A stretch of 64,000 nucleotides of DNA from Epilithonimonas caeni DSM 17710 (GTDB taxonomy: Bacteria; Bacteroidota; Bacteroidia; Flavobacteriales; Weeksellaceae). Positions 17,769 through 27,202 of this stretch are shown here, in pieces. Position numbers and translations under genes: made by a program. Each line of letters begins with the position of its first letter. Position 1 is the stretch's first letter. Location: NCBI RefSeq assembly GCF_000426465.1, contig NZ_AUFK01000013.1:310001-374000 (forward strand). Reading direction: 5' to 3'. The notes below the pieces were generated by a model. That model was not told the DNA's origin. It saw only the letters and a program-made list of their open reading frames with translations, and did not search any database.

Positions 17769-17868
17769 TTGTCAGTATATATTTTTAGTTTTTTCGACCT
17801 TAATTATTGATTCTTAGCAATTAATAACATTTATTTTTATATTTTTGCCATCTAACACATGAAAAACA

Positions 17869-17958
17869 ATGGAAAATAAATTTATTACCAAAGCTAAGCT
17901 TTTCGATATTTCCTTATTGAATCGAACCGATTCTAATACTTTACAATTCGTTTTATAA
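17869..17958 (+). CDS. Possible small ORF (29 aa) behind its own -7 box
   Basis: ATG at 17869, TAA ending at 17958; the product begins MENKFITKAKLFDISLLNR. A perfect TAnnTTTG box, TATTTTTG at 17840-17847, is 21 nt upstream, and a hairpin starts just after the stop. I recognise no family. It could be a leader peptide, a small exported factor or a remnant of a longer gene; coding status is unproven. Confidence 0.25.
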   Translation: MENKFITKAKLFDISLLNRTDSNTLQFVL

Positions 17959-18058
17959 AAATTTACTCTAGTAAGTAAATTGTGACTTTATGTTTTTTCA
18001 ATTCATTTTGGATTGAAATTTTCATGACCTCATTCCCCTTATCAAAGAATATAAATTT

Positions 18059-18090
18059 TTTGTAAAATGATTGTTTACATATTAATTTTG
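18059..18090 (+). promoter_or_regulatory. Promoter of the XrtF-associated gene
   Basis: TTTG (18059-18062), a 20-nt spacer and TAATTTTG (18083-18090) make a near-ideal Bacteroidota promoter, 22 nt before the ATG at 18113. The two exosortase-system genes are therefore probably transcribed separately. Confidence 0.7.
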
Positions 18091-18112
18091 CTGTGCTTAA
18101 AAGTTTCCGAAA

Positions 18113-18538
18113 ATGCTTAGGTGGTTTTGGATCCTATTAGGTATTTTAGGATTGATCGGAATCCGCGGATTGGAAGACAGAATCTTCTATGACCCCTTTT
18201 TACAATTTTTCAAATCAGCTGACCAATCAGCTGTATTTCCAAATTTTATCTGGGGAAAATTGGTTTTGGGCTATCTTTTACGCTTTGCCCTCAATGCCTT
18301 TTTCTCTCTCTGGATCATCCAATTTCTTTTTCAGAATAAGGAGTGGACGAGACAGGCTTTTATTTTGATCCTATTGGTTTTTATGATGGTTTTTCCAATT
18401 TATTTGTATTGTATCTATGATAAGTTCCAATTTGGGTATCTGTTCTCTTTTTATGTGAGACGGTTTGTAATTCAGCCTTTGACAGTTATTCTTATCATTC
18501 CTATCTTTTATTACAGGAAGAAGGTTTTACAGGATTAG
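18113..18538 (+). CDS. Exosortase F system-associated membrane protein
   Basis: 141 residues with about four transmembrane segments; it begins MLRWFWILLGILGLIGIRGLEDRIFYDPFLQFFK, the signature of the small flavobacterial protein found beside xrtF. The conserved R-x-x-E-D-x-x-F-Y-D-P block follows the first helix. Its role is unknown but it co-occurs with XrtF, which suggests a partner in the membrane complex. Its stop overlaps the convergent CDF gene by 4 nt. Confidence 0.85.
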   Translation: MLRWFWILLGILGLIGIRGLEDRIFYDPFLQFFKSADQSAVFPNFIWGKLVLGYLLRFALNAFFSLWIIQFLFQNKEWTRQAFILILLVFMMVFPIYLYCIYDKFQFGYLFSFYVRRFVIQPLTVILIIPIFYYRKKVLQD

Positions 18539-19539
18539 TTCTTCAGCGTATGCTTATCCGGCTGAGAAATATTCTCGCCATTCCACTCGATTTTTTTTGA
18601 AAAATTTTGTTGCCGGACAGGGCAGTTTTCAATTTGGCAAATGGCACAGGAAGTTGGTTTGCAATCATCCATATGGAAATTGAACTCCACTGAGCGGTCC
18701 GTATTCTTTGCAATAAGTTTGATCAATTCCTCCATTTCATCGTGCGCTGTCCTAAGCTCAAAATACCAGGGCAACGTGAGATGCGCATCGATGTGAAGCC
18801 TGCTTCCAAACTGCTGTATTTTGACATTGTGAATGTCAATCCATTCTTCTTTTCTGTTTTTGTTGAGGAATGTCGCAAGTTTGTTGAGCAGCTCCGGGTC
18901 GGCCTCATCCATAATACCACTAAGAGATTTGCGTATGATCTTATAGCCGATGGTAATGATATAAAAACCCAAAACCAAGGCTACAATAGAATCAATCCAG
19001 ACCAGCTTTGTAAAGTAAACTAAAATCAAACTCACCACAACGCCTAACGTCGTAATTGTATCGCTTTGTAAATGTTTTCCAGAAGAAATAAGGACGATAG
19101 AATTTTCTCTTTTACCTTTCTGAATAGAGATATAACCGATAATATAATTGATAACGGCCGTCGCAGCAATAATCCAGATTCCCAGGTCTAATTTGTCGAG
19201 AACCTTTCCAGAGATCAAACTATTCGTTCCTTCGTAAATGATCATCATACCAGCAATGCTGATCAAAGAACCTTCTATGGCCGAGGTCACAAACTCTACT
19301 TTCCCGTGTCCATAAGGGTGATTTTCATCTTTTGGTTTGGCTGCAAGATGTAAGGAATAAAGACCTAGAAATGCGCTGATAACATTCACGATGCTTTCCA
19401 TAGCATCAGAGAAAACGGCATCAGAATTCGTCAGTTTCCAGGCGATCACTTTTCCAGCAAAAAGAATGACCCCAATGACGGCAATCCATCTTTGGAAAAT
19501 AATATTCGATTTGAATTTTGTACTTTTTTTCATTGCCAA
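18535..19539 (-). CDS. Cation diffusion facilitator transporter
   Basis: 334 residues with six predicted helices. Metal-site residues are visible: SDAMES in helix 2 (Asp), the HPYGHGKVEF loop after helix 3, and WIDSIVALVLGFYI in helix 5. A cytoplasmic domain follows, with the HNVKIQQFGSRLHIDAHLTL segment and a C-terminal Cys-rich stretch (CKPTSCAICQIENCPVR) that could bind metal. CDF proteins export Zn, Fe, Mn or Co in exchange for protons; specificity is not evident. The start lies immediately downstream of the asd terminator. Confidence 0.93.
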   Translation of the reverse strand: MAMKKSTKFKSNIIFQRWIAVIGVILFAGKVIAWKLTNSDAVFSDAMESIVNVISAFLGLYSLHLAAKPKDENHPYGHGKVEFVTSAIEGSLISIAGMMIIYEGTNSLISGKVLDKLDLGIWIIAATAVINYIIGYISIQKGKRENSIVLISSGKHLQSDTITTLGVVVSLILVYFTKLVWIDSIVALVLGFYIITIGYKIIRKSLSGIMDEADPELLNKLATFLNKNRKEEWIDIHNVKIQQFGSRLHIDAHLTLPWYFELRTAHDEMEELIKLIAKNTDRSVEFNFHMDDCKPTSCAICQIENCPVRQQNFSKKIEWNGENISQPDKHTLKN

Positions 19540-19541
19540 AA

Positions 19542-19571
19542 AAAGAATCTTCGAAATTTCGAAGATTCTTT
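19542..19571 (-). terminator. Terminator of asd
   Basis: AAAGAATCTTCGAAA joined directly to its reverse complement, a perfect 30-bp palindrome, followed on the minus strand by a T7 run. It lies between the asd stop and the CDF start, so the CDF gene needs its own promoter or read-through. Confidence 0.88.
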
Positions 19572-19584
19572 GGATTTTGTTAGT

Positions 19585-20574
19585 TTAGACTAAGTTGTTC
19601 GCTACTAGGTATTCTGCGATCTGGACTGCGTTGGTAGCAGCACCCTTTCGGAGATTGTCTGCCACGATCCAGAGGTTGAGCGTCTTCGGTTGCGAAAGGT
19701 CTCGCCTGATTCTTCCCACGAAAACCTCATCTTTTCCTTCGGAGTACAAAGGCATTGGGTATTCGTTATTTTTGACATTATCCTGAAGGACAACGCCTGG
19801 AGTTTCGGATAAGATTTTTCTTACTTCTTCCAGATCAAATTCGTTTTCGAATTCGATATTCACGCTTTCAGAATGTCCGCCCTGTACAGGAACTCTTACG
19901 GCTGTCGCTGTCAAATTAAATGTATCGTCACCCATGATCTTTTTAGGTTCTTTCATCAATTTGATCTCTTCTTTAGTATAATCATCATCAGCAAAAACAT
20001 CACAGTGTGGTAATGCATTTTTGAAGATCTGGTAAGGATAAACTTTTTCAGGGCTTTCTCCTTTGATTTCTGCATTTAGCTGGTCAACAGCAGCTTTTCC
20101 TGTTCCGGTAACAGACTGATAAGTTGAGATAATGACCCTTTTGATATCGTACTTTTGATTAAGCGGATGAAGAACCATTACCAGCTGGATTGTAGAGCAA
20201 TTGGGGTTGGCGATAATCTTGTCTTCTTTTGTCAGAACATTAGCATTGATTTCCGGAACAACCAATTTCTTAGTTGGATCCATCCTCCAAGCTGACGAGT
20301 TATCGATCACTACTGTTCCAACTTCGGCAAACTTCGGAGCAAATTCCAAAGAAGTTCCGCCACCCGCTGAAAAGATAGCGATCTCGGGTTTGACTGCAAT
20401 GGCGTCGTTCATGCTAACGATAGTGAATTCCTTGTCCTTGAATTTGACCTTGTTCCCAACAGATCTCTCTGATGCTACAGGAATTAATTCGGTGATTGGA
20501 AGATCTCTTTCCTCCAAAACTTTCAGCATAACTTGTCCAACCATTCCGGTTGCGCCTACTACAGCTACTTTCAT
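19585..20574 (-). CDS. asd: Aspartate-semialdehyde dehydrogenase
   Basis: 329 residues. It reduces aspartyl-phosphate to aspartate semialdehyde with NADPH, feeding lysine, DAP, threonine and methionine synthesis. The NADP-binding GATGMVGQ is at residues 8-15, the acyl-binding catalytic Cys is in NPNCSTIQLV, and the active-site His/Arg segment is VRVPVQGGHSESV. Its DAP output is needed by the murE ligase in the same window. The gene next upstream on the strand, across 32 nt, encodes a small membrane protein. Confidence 0.96.
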   Translation of the reverse strand: MKVAVVGATGMVGQVMLKVLEERDLPITELIPVASERSVGNKVKFKDKEFTIVSMNDAIAVKPEIAIFSAGGGTSLEFAPKFAEVGTVVIDNSSAWRMDPTKKLVVPEINANVLTKEDKIIANPNCSTIQLVMVLHPLNQKYDIKRVIISTYQSVTGTGKAAVDQLNAEIKGESPEKVYPYQIFKNALPHCDVFADDDYTKEEIKLMKEPKKIMGDDTFNLTATAVRVPVQGGHSESVNIEFENEFDLEEVRKILSETPGVVLQDNVKNNEYPMPLYSEGKDEVFVGRIRRDLSQPKTLNLWIVADNLRKGAATNAVQIAEYLVANNLV

Positions 20575-20606
20575 TGTTTTAAATTAATTAAAATTGTTAA
20601 TACTAT

Positions 20607-21044
20607 TTATCCAAAAACTCTTGCCCAAGGAAATGCAAATACGAATAACGCAACTGCAACTAATCCTAATGAGACAACAGGAATTGTTAATTTGTCGTTA
20701 GATTTTACTTTTTTGTTGATGATGGTCATGATAACTGCTGCAATCAACATAGAGAAAGGGTGCTCCACATACTGGAATCTGGCATAAGGGTCTTTCATCA
20801 AGGTTCCTGCGTTCAAAGCTGCTTTGAAGCCAGGGGAAAATATTAATAATAAAGCAACGCCCACCAAAAACTGAACGTGAAAGAAAATCATTGTGAAAAG
20901 GGTCACTTTTCTAAAAGGTTTTGAGATTTTCCCACTATAACCAAACATTGTGGTCAATAACAGCACTAAAAATGCTGCAACCAATGCAAGCTCAAGGTAT
21001 CCAAAACCTTTGTGAGCACTAAGAAAAATTTTATAAAATTCCAT
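20607..21044 (-). CDS. Small four-helix membrane protein, conserved hypothetical
   Basis: 145 residues from the ATG at 21044, giving MEFYKIFLSAHKGFGYLEL; the ORF extends to 21065. Four hydrophobic segments fill almost the whole protein. Histidines occur near the ends of three of them (SAHKGFGY, FFHVQFLVG, VEHPFSM), a pattern resembling small haem-b membrane proteins, but I do not recognise a named family. It is 32 nt upstream of asd on the same strand and may share its transcript. Confidence 0.65.
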   Translation of the reverse strand: MEFYKIFLSAHKGFGYLELALVAAFLVLLLTTMFGYSGKISKPFRKVTLFTMIFFHVQFLVGVALLLIFSPGFKAALNAGTLMKDPYARFQYVEHPFSMLIAAVIMTIINKKVKSNDKLTIPVVSLGLVAVALFVFAFPWARVFG

Positions 21045-21073
21045 ATTCAGATTTTTGAAAAGCAAAGATAGAA

Positions 21074-21098
21074 AAATCCCGACAGATAGCCGGGATTT
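21074..21098 (-). terminator. Terminator of the second TonB receptor gene
   Basis: AAATCCCG ... CGGGATTT is an 8-bp stem with a 9-nt loop, followed on the minus strand by a short T run. The T run is modest, so efficiency is uncertain. Confidence 0.65.
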
Positions 21099-21126
21099 GA
21101 GTTATTAATTAAAACTATTAATCTTT

Positions 21127-23727
21127 TTAGAAGTTGAACGATAAAGTTGCAGCCCAAGTTCTTCCAAAACCGAAGAAAACTCTGTTGCTTTTATCAATCC
21201 CTTTGTAAAAGTTATTCGGGTCACTCATATAAGTATTATATAATTGCTGTGCTTGTTCTGCTGTATTGGTATTTGTTTTAAAATCACTTACCTTTTTTAC
21301 TATATTAGTAGCTCCATCTTGAATGTAAGTTGTGTCAAAAAGATTATAAACATTCGCACCAATTGTAAAATATTGAGCACTATCTTTTAGTCTAATTTTA
21401 TAAGAAGCTCCTAGGTCAAATAAATTAAAATCAGGTAATTTTAATGCTTGATTTCCTGCTGTAGTAAATGTAGATGCGTCCATTGTTGCATAGATTTTAC
21501 CCACATAACTCCAAGTTCCGTAGATGTCAAAATCTTTTACAGGTTTTACTGTTGCTCCTAATGAGGCGGTCATTTGTGGAATACTATTATTACTTGTTCC
21601 TCCAACTTTAACTTTGTCTAAATATAATTCGTTTGTGTTGGTTCCTCCAGCAACTGTAACAGGATTGTTGTTATCATCGAAGTTGGATCCAGTAGCATTG
21701 CCTTCATAGAAATAATCTCCCCAGGAGAACATTCCTTGAAACTCTAAGAAAGAAAAAGCTTTATAAACACCATCGAATTCAATACCTTGGTGGATTTCTT
21801 TAACTCCAGATACTTCCGAGTAACCTGTGATTGTTGAACCATCTACAAGAGTGTGAGTTAATCCTGTTCTTCTCATCCATCTATCGCCCCATTGTGTTCT
21901 ATATACATTCACATTGGCATTGAATTTTGGAGTTCTGAAACCATATCCTAACTCTGCGGAGAATATTTTCTCGTTTGTTAAAGTAGGGTTAACAACTTGT
22001 CTATTACTTGGATAAACTGAATTGAAAAAAGGTTGTTTGCTATAAAAACCAATATTTGCGAAAACATTATGAACTTCATTAATATTATAGTTTACTCCCC
22101 CTTTGACATTATATCCGAATATGTCTTTGAAACCCGATTTGGTATTTACCGTTTGATTTTGTTGTATAGTTATGCCATCTTGAACAAAATTATCAATCCT
22201 TTGATAAGATTGATTGGAAACTGATCCCTGAATAAAAGCAGATAATTGATTTGTTGAATATTCTAATTGACCGAATCCGCTATACCAAAGAACCTCCCCA
22301 TCATTACTATAGCCTATCCTTTCATTCATAGGTGCTAATGAGCCTCCAAAAGGATTCCAGCTTAATTTTTTGTAATCATAAAGGGCACTTACTACGTTAG
22401 GAGCAATATTTGTATTTGTAGCATCTTTGTAACCTGATGCACCATAAAGGTCAGATACAACCTGATAGTGATATCCATAATAATAACGATCATCTGTTCC
22501 TACAGAAAAATTCCAATTATCATTGATTTTATGTTGGAAGTTGGATAGGATTCCATACCAGTTGTGGGAATTAATAGATGATCTCCTTACTAGTGTACTT
22601 CTGGCTCCTGCTGCATTTACATCTACTGCTGCGTTTGCGGCAAAGATTTTATCATAATCATAATGTCCCTCAGCATCATAGAATGTTGACATACCTTTCC
22701 CTCCTACAGAACCAATATCTCCCGTTCCGCCACCTCTACCATTCGACATATACAATACTGTACTTAATGTAGATTTTTCATTCATTGTCCAATCCCAGTT
22801 TAGCATCATTACTGGTTTTGAGTAGTAGTTTGAACGATTAGCTATCGCAATTCTATTGCCATTCGCATCTGTTCTGTATCCAAAATCAGAATTATACGTT
22901 CTATCAGGCGAGCCATCATGGTCAGGGTTGAATTTGATATAATTGTTAATTGTTGGAGCGTAAGTTCTTTGATCGTGCCACTGAGGAGCAGATGTAATCA
23001 TGAATTGTAAATTGTGCTTTTCATTAGGTTTGTAACCTAAAGCAAAATAGTATGCATATGATTCATATTCTGAATTTTGGATATAGGTCGAACCTGCTTG
23101 TCTACTCATCAAGAATGATGTGGCCCAACCGTTTTCGGATTTTCCAGTATTATAAGCGAAAGATGTCTTTAAATAGTCATTATTTCCAACTCCTAATCTG
23201 ATAACTCCTCCTTTTTTCATATCCGCAGAACGTGTTAGAAAGTTAACAGTTCCTCCAACAGAAGCAATGGCTAATTTAGAAGAGCCTAACCCTCTTTGTA
23301 CTTGTAAAGTACTCGTTACATCTGATAATCCTGTCCAATTGGAAAAATAAACAGTTCCCCCTTCCATATCGTTGACAGGCATACCATTTACCATAACAGC
23401 AATGTTTCTTGATTCAAAGCCTCGCATAACAAGACCTCCATCACCAAAACCTCCACCACTTTTTGTTGCATAGACAGATGGGGTAGTATTAAGGATTTCA
23501 GGAAGTTCGCGATTTCCTAATCTTTCAATGATTTGAGCCGATTTGATAGTTGAAACAGCAACAGGGGTTTTTCTATCTTTTGCAATATCTGTAACACCTT
23601 TAAGAATTACTTCTTCAATTTGAGTGTCTTTTGATAATGTATCCTTTGTGGATTGTGCAAAGTAAAAACTAGCCGTACTCATCGTCAGCATAAGGACCAA
23701 TGCTGGTTTTTTCGATAACATTTTCAT
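21127..23727 (-). CDS. TonB-dependent outer-membrane receptor
   Basis: 866 residues. The signal peptide ends near FYFAQ. A TonB-box-like segment (DTQIEEVILKG) precedes the plug: NRELPEILNTTPSVYATKSGGGFGDGGLVMRGFESRNIAVMVNGMPVNDMEGGTVYFSNWTGL, which carries the R-G-F-x-x-x-x-x-V and VNG-x-P-x-N-D motifs. The rest is a 22-strand-type barrel ending in ATLSFNF. Unlike the 814-3699 receptor it has no carboxypeptidase-regulatory domain and no lipoprotein partner. The ligand is unknown; siderophore or oligomer receptors are possible. Confidence 0.92.
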   Translation of the reverse strand: MKMLSKKPALVLMLTMSTASFYFAQSTKDTLSKDTQIEEVILKGVTDIAKDRKTPVAVSTIKSAQIIERLGNRELPEILNTTPSVYATKSGGGFGDGGLVMRGFESRNIAVMVNGMPVNDMEGGTVYFSNWTGLSDVTSTLQVQRGLGSSKLAIASVGGTVNFLTRSADMKKGGVIRLGVGNNDYLKTSFAYNTGKSENGWATSFLMSRQAGSTYIQNSEYESYAYYFALGYKPNEKHNLQFMITSAPQWHDQRTYAPTINNYIKFNPDHDGSPDRTYNSDFGYRTDANGNRIAIANRSNYYSKPVMMLNWDWTMNEKSTLSTVLYMSNGRGGGTGDIGSVGGKGMSTFYDAEGHYDYDKIFAANAAVDVNAAGARSTLVRRSSINSHNWYGILSNFQHKINDNWNFSVGTDDRYYYGYHYQVVSDLYGASGYKDATNTNIAPNVVSALYDYKKLSWNPFGGSLAPMNERIGYSNDGEVLWYSGFGQLEYSTNQLSAFIQGSVSNQSYQRIDNFVQDGITIQQNQTVNTKSGFKDIFGYNVKGGVNYNINEVHNVFANIGFYSKQPFFNSVYPSNRQVVNPTLTNEKIFSAELGYGFRTPKFNANVNVYRTQWGDRWMRRTGLTHTLVDGSTITGYSEVSGVKEIHQGIEFDGVYKAFSFLEFQGMFSWGDYFYEGNATGSNFDDNNNPVTVAGGTNTNELYLDKVKVGGTSNNSIPQMTASLGATVKPVKDFDIYGTWSYVGKIYATMDASTFTTAGNQALKLPDFNLFDLGASYKIRLKDSAQYFTIGANVYNLFDTTYIQDGATNIVKKVSDFKTNTNTAEQAQQLYNTYMSDPNNFYKGIDKSNRVFFGFGRTWAATLSFNF

Positions 23728-23787
23728 TTTTTTAAGATTTATGTCGCAAAAGTCTTAAAAAAATTAATATGTTCTGTTAATATAGTG

Positions 23788-24651
23788 TTAAATTTTTAAC
23801 GCTTTGAGACTCAGGTCAATATTGCTGGAAGAGTGCGTTATTGCACCTGCAGATATAAAATTGACACCGGTTTTGGCCACCGAATTTAACACATCACGTG
23901 TTATTCCCCCGGAAGCTTCTGTTTCCGATTTTCCGTTAACTATTTTTACTGCTTTGGTCATTGTCTCGACATCCATATTATCAAACATAATTCTGTCCGC
24001 GCCGGATTTTACAGCTTCCTCGACCTCATCAAGATTACGGGTTTCAACCTCGATTTTTAATTTGAGTTTATTTTTTTTGACATAATCTTTTGCCATCTTC
24101 ACAGCGTTGGTAATACTTCCGTTATAATCGATATGATTGTCTTTCAGCATTATCATATCGTAAAGCCCATATCTGTGATTGGTCCCGCCACCTATAGCTA
24201 CTGCCCATTTTTCACAAACACGAAAATTAGGGGTCGTTTTTCTTGTGTCAAGAAGTTTAGTTTTTGTTCCCACCAATCTAGAATCCCAATCGTGAGTCAT
24301 CGTGGCAATCCCACTCATACGTTGCATACAGTTCAGAACCAAGCGTTCTGTTGAAAGGATTGACCTTGCTTTTCCAGTTACAATAAAAGCAATATCACCT
24401 TTTTTTGCAGATTCTCCATCTTTGATGAAAATCTCCACTTTCAGATTTTTATCAAAGTTCTTGAAAATAATTTCCGCCAATTCCACTCCTGCCAGAATGC
24501 AATTCTCTTTTACTATTAGTTGAGCTTTCTGTTCCAGATCTTTCGGAATCGTGGAGAGCGTAGAATGGTCGCCATTTTGAATGTCTTCTTCCAAAGCAGT
24601 TCTAATGAATTCTTTTAAAACTTTGTCGCTGGCGTAAGATGGTCTTTTCAT
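23788..24651 (-). CDS. nadC: Nicotinate-nucleotide pyrophosphorylase (quinolinate phosphoribosyltransferase)
   Basis: 287 residues from the ATG at 24651, the usual NadC length; a reading from 24696 adds a non-conserved leader. NadC converts quinolinate plus PRPP to nicotinate mononucleotide. Family motifs include EDIQNGDHST, LNCMQRMSGIAT, LDTRKTTPNFR, GGGTNHRYGLYDMIMLKDNHI, KIEVETRNLDE and IMFDNMD. It follows nadB on the same strand, but a hairpin separates them. The PRPP source prs is also in this window. nadA is not seen nearby. Confidence 0.96.
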   Translation of the reverse strand: MKRPSYASDKVLKEFIRTALEEDIQNGDHSTLSTIPKDLEQKAQLIVKENCILAGVELAEIIFKNFDKNLKVEIFIKDGESAKKGDIAFIVTGKARSILSTERLVLNCMQRMSGIATMTHDWDSRLVGTKTKLLDTRKTTPNFRVCEKWAVAIGGGTNHRYGLYDMIMLKDNHIDYNGSITNAVKMAKDYVKKNKLKLKIEVETRNLDEVEEAVKSGADRIMFDNMDVETMTKAVKIVNGKSETEASGGITRDVLNSVAKTGVNFISAGAITHSSSNIDLSLKALKI

Positions 24652-24676
24652 AATTTGAAATTTGTGTAAAAATATA

Positions 24677-24711
24677 AAACCCTTCCAGAGTTTCAAACTT
24701 TGAAAGGGTTT
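24677..24711 (-). terminator. Hairpin terminator/attenuator between nadB and nadC
   Basis: AAACCCTT (24677-24684) pairs with AAGGGTTT (24704-24711), with an imperfect inner stem and a T-rich tail on the minus strand. It may end nadB transcription or reduce nadC expression. Confidence 0.7.
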
Positions 24712-24729
24712 AATTATTTAAAATAAGAT

Positions 24730-26325
24730 TTATTCATTAATTAGAAGCGGTTTCGTAGCCAAATCCTTATTGTAAAACGCTCCTTTATTTTCTTTCATTT
24801 CAAGAGAATGTTTGATGATCAGATAAGAAACATTCACAAGATTCCTCAATTCAGAAAGTTGTGGTGAAAGTATGGAATAATTATAAAGTTCTGTTACGGC
24901 TTCATAGATTTCTCGTTGTTTCTTTTTAGCCAATTCCAATCTCGCATTGCTTCTTACGATTGCAACCAAATCACTCATCATTTCCTGAAGTTGTTTTCTG
25001 AGATAAGTTACAAGAACCATTTCGTCCATCATTTTCATTCCTTCTTCATTCCACTCTGGAACAGCTTTCAAGTCATCAAAATTGAAATCGTTTTCTTTCA
25101 ACAGTTCAACTGTTTTCATCGCGGCATTGTGTCCAAAAACCAAACCTTCTAATAAAGAATTCGAAGCCAAACGATTCGCACCGTGAAGTCCGGAATTGGT
25201 ACATTCTCCCACTGCAAAAAGATTTTTAATAGAAGATTGACCTTCTTTATCAACCTCGATTCCGCCCATCAGATAATGACAAGCAGGAACAACTGGAATC
25301 AATTCTTTGAAAGGGTCAATGCCTTCATCCAAGCATTTTTGATAGATGTTCGGAAAATGATTGATGAATTTTTCTCTATCCATTTCGCGACAGTCCAGAC
25401 CAACGTAATCGTCTCCACTGATTTTCAATTCATTATCAATGCCTCTTGCAACGATGTCACGGGAAGCTAACTCTTCTCTCTCATCATATTTTTGCATAAA
25501 AGGTTTTCCATTTTTGGTACGGAGTTTTGCGCCGTCACCACGAACAGCTTCGGAAATCAGGAACAACATTCCGTCTCGTTTGGAATACATCGCCGTTGGA
25601 TGAAACTGGTAATATTGCATATTGGAAACTTTGCCTTGTGCTCTGTGAACAAAAGCGATTCCGTCTCCGGTTGCAATGATTGGATTGGTCGTATTTTTAT
25701 AAACATGGCCAGCTCCACCGGTTGCAACCAAGGTAATTTTTGAAGTGATTTTTTTGATTTTCTTATTCTGCTCATCAAGAATATAAGCACCGTAAGCATT
25801 GATATTCCCCTTGTCCAATTCTTTCCCCGGAACGTGGTGTTGGGTAATCAGATCAATGACATAATGGTGTGGAAGAATTTCAATATTTGGAGAATTCCTA
25901 ACAGTTTCCAAAAGTGCTCTTTCGATCTCGAAACCTGTGATATCTTTATGGTGGACAATCCGGTTTTCTGTATGTCCGCCTTCTCTTCCTAATGAATATT
26001 TTCCTTTTTCCTGATCAAATTTTGCACCCCATTCTACAATTTCATTGAATCGATAAGGTGCTTCTTCTACCACGATCTTTACAATCTCAGGGTCATTGAT
26101 GTAATCTCCGGCTCGCAAAGTATCATCGATGTGTTTCTGGAAATTATCTTTGGAGAAATCCGTTACGACTGCCAATCCGCCTTGGGCATATTTGGTATTG
26201 CTTTCGTCTTCGTTGGATTTTGTAACGATTATTATTTTTGTATCAGGTAATTGTTCGGAGATTTTGATGGCATAAGATAAGCCCGAGATTCCGGAACCGA
26301 TTACGAGAACGTCTGTTTTTATCAT
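24730..26325 (-). CDS. nadB: L-aspartate oxidase
   Basis: 531 residues. This FAD enzyme oxidises aspartate to iminoaspartate, the first step of de novo NAD synthesis. The FAD-binding GSGISGLSYAI is at residues 10-20; downstream are STKYAQGGLAVV (N-terminal flavin loop), GREGGHTENRIVHHKDITG, the substrate loop FHPTAMY, and HGANRLASNSLLEGLVFG. The C-terminal helical domain is complete. Upstream by 52 nt on the same strand is a nitroreductase gene. Confidence 0.96.
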   Translation of the reverse strand: MIKTDVLVIGSGISGLSYAIKISEQLPDTKIIIVTKSNEDESNTKYAQGGLAVVTDFSKDNFQKHIDDTLRAGDYINDPEIVKIVVEEAPYRFNEIVEWGAKFDQEKGKYSLGREGGHTENRIVHHKDITGFEIERALLETVRNSPNIEILPHHYVIDLITQHHVPGKELDKGNINAYGAYILDEQNKKIKKITSKITLVATGGAGHVYKNTTNPIIATGDGIAFVHRAQGKVSNMQYYQFHPTAMYSKRDGMLFLISEAVRGDGAKLRTKNGKPFMQKYDEREELASRDIVARGIDNELKISGDDYVGLDCREMDREKFINHFPNIYQKCLDEGIDPFKELIPVVPACHYLMGGIEVDKEGQSSIKNLFAVGECTNSGLHGANRLASNSLLEGLVFGHNAAMKTVELLKENDFNFDDLKAVPEWNEEGMKMMDEMVLVTYLRKQLQEMMSDLVAIVRSNARLELAKKKQREIYEAVTELYNYSILSPQLSELRNLVNVSYLIIKHSLEMKENKGAFYNKDLATKPLLINE

Positions 26326-26377
26326 AAATAGAAATTAATGATTCTCAATAAGTCTGAGAAAATTCAAAAGAATAAAG

Positions 26378-27004
26378 TTAAAAGAATTTGATGAACTTAT
26401 CCGCAGGTTTTCTCACTTTTTTGAAATTCTGAAAAATATCATCTTCCGCTCTGTAACCAAGCGCCAGAACCACAGCAATTTTTTCGTGTTCTTTATCAAT
26501 TTTTAGGACTTCTTCTATGATTTCAGATTTGAAGCCTTCCATCGGACAGGTGTCGATTTCTTCTTCGGCAGAAGCCATTATCAATGATCCAAGTACGATG
26601 TAGCTCTGTTTCTCAGACCAGCTTTCAAGTTCTTTCTGGGTATAATTTTCTAAGAAAAGATTGATGTTATTTCTAAACGCAGACAATTGCTCTAAAGTTA
26701 CGCCACGCTCATTGATTATATGACTGAAATAATTATCGACATACTCCTTATTAATATGAGTTTTGGTAACCAAAGCGATCAAATGTGAGCAAGTCGATAT
26801 TTGGGATGGATTGTAAAAAGCCGGAATCAATTTCTTGATCGTCTCATTATTTTCCACAACCAAAAGATGATAAGGTTGTAGTCCTAACGAACTGACAGAC
26901 AGTCTACCTGCTTCCAGAATATTGTTCAGTTTTTCAGAAGAAATCTTCCTTCCGTCAAATTTTTTCACAGAATACCGCCAGTTAAGTGCTTCTAAATAAT
27001 TCAT
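26378..27004 (-). CDS. NAD(P)H-dependent nitroreductase-family oxidoreductase
   Basis: 208 residues, an FMN-dependent nitroreductase fold. It starts MNYLEALNWRYSVKKFDGRKISSEKLNNILEAGRLSVSSLGLQPYHLLVVEN, containing the FMN-phosphate-binding RYSVKKFD and the Q-P-Y/W-H-L-L-V strand. The second half holds the expected IVLGSLIMASAEEEIDTCPMEGF segment, close to NfsB-type enzymes. The cellular substrate is not inferable. It lies upstream of nadB on the same strand. Confidence 0.9.
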   Translation of the reverse strand: MNYLEALNWRYSVKKFDGRKISSEKLNNILEAGRLSVSSLGLQPYHLLVVENNETIKKLIPAFYNPSQISTCSHLIALVTKTHINKEYVDNYFSHIINERGVTLEQLSAFRNNINLFLENYTQKELESWSEKQSYIVLGSLIMASAEEEIDTCPMEGFKSEIIEEVLKIDKEHEKIAVVLALGYRAEDDIFQNFKKVRKPADKFIKFF

Positions 27005-27202
27005 ATAACAAATATAGGCAATTTGATATTTTAGTTAGAACCGTTTTAAATAATGAAACATTTCTAACCGAATTTTTTAAATCATTCATTGCAAAGGCTT
27101 TATAATAAAGGATTTTGCAATAATTCATTTTAATCGATTTTAAATCAAATCATTAGCCAAGTAAGCTTTGAAACCAAAAAGTTATAAACATTAAGTATAA
27201 AA

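Larger units (their letters stand above)
17769..18112. other. Intergenic region between xrtF and its partner
   Basis: 344 nt. It contains a TATTTTTG -7 box (17840-17847), a 29-codon ORF, a stem-loop of 8 bp (17960-17967 pairing with 17974-17981), and a complete Bacteroidota promoter for the downstream gene (18059-18090). This is unusually elaborate for two genes that are usually adjacent. Confidence 0.5.

Noticed and set aside
26342-26360. Terminator between the nitroreductase gene and nadB
   Set aside because: Only a 6-bp AT-rich stem (TTCTCA/TGAGAA) without a T run; too weak to call.
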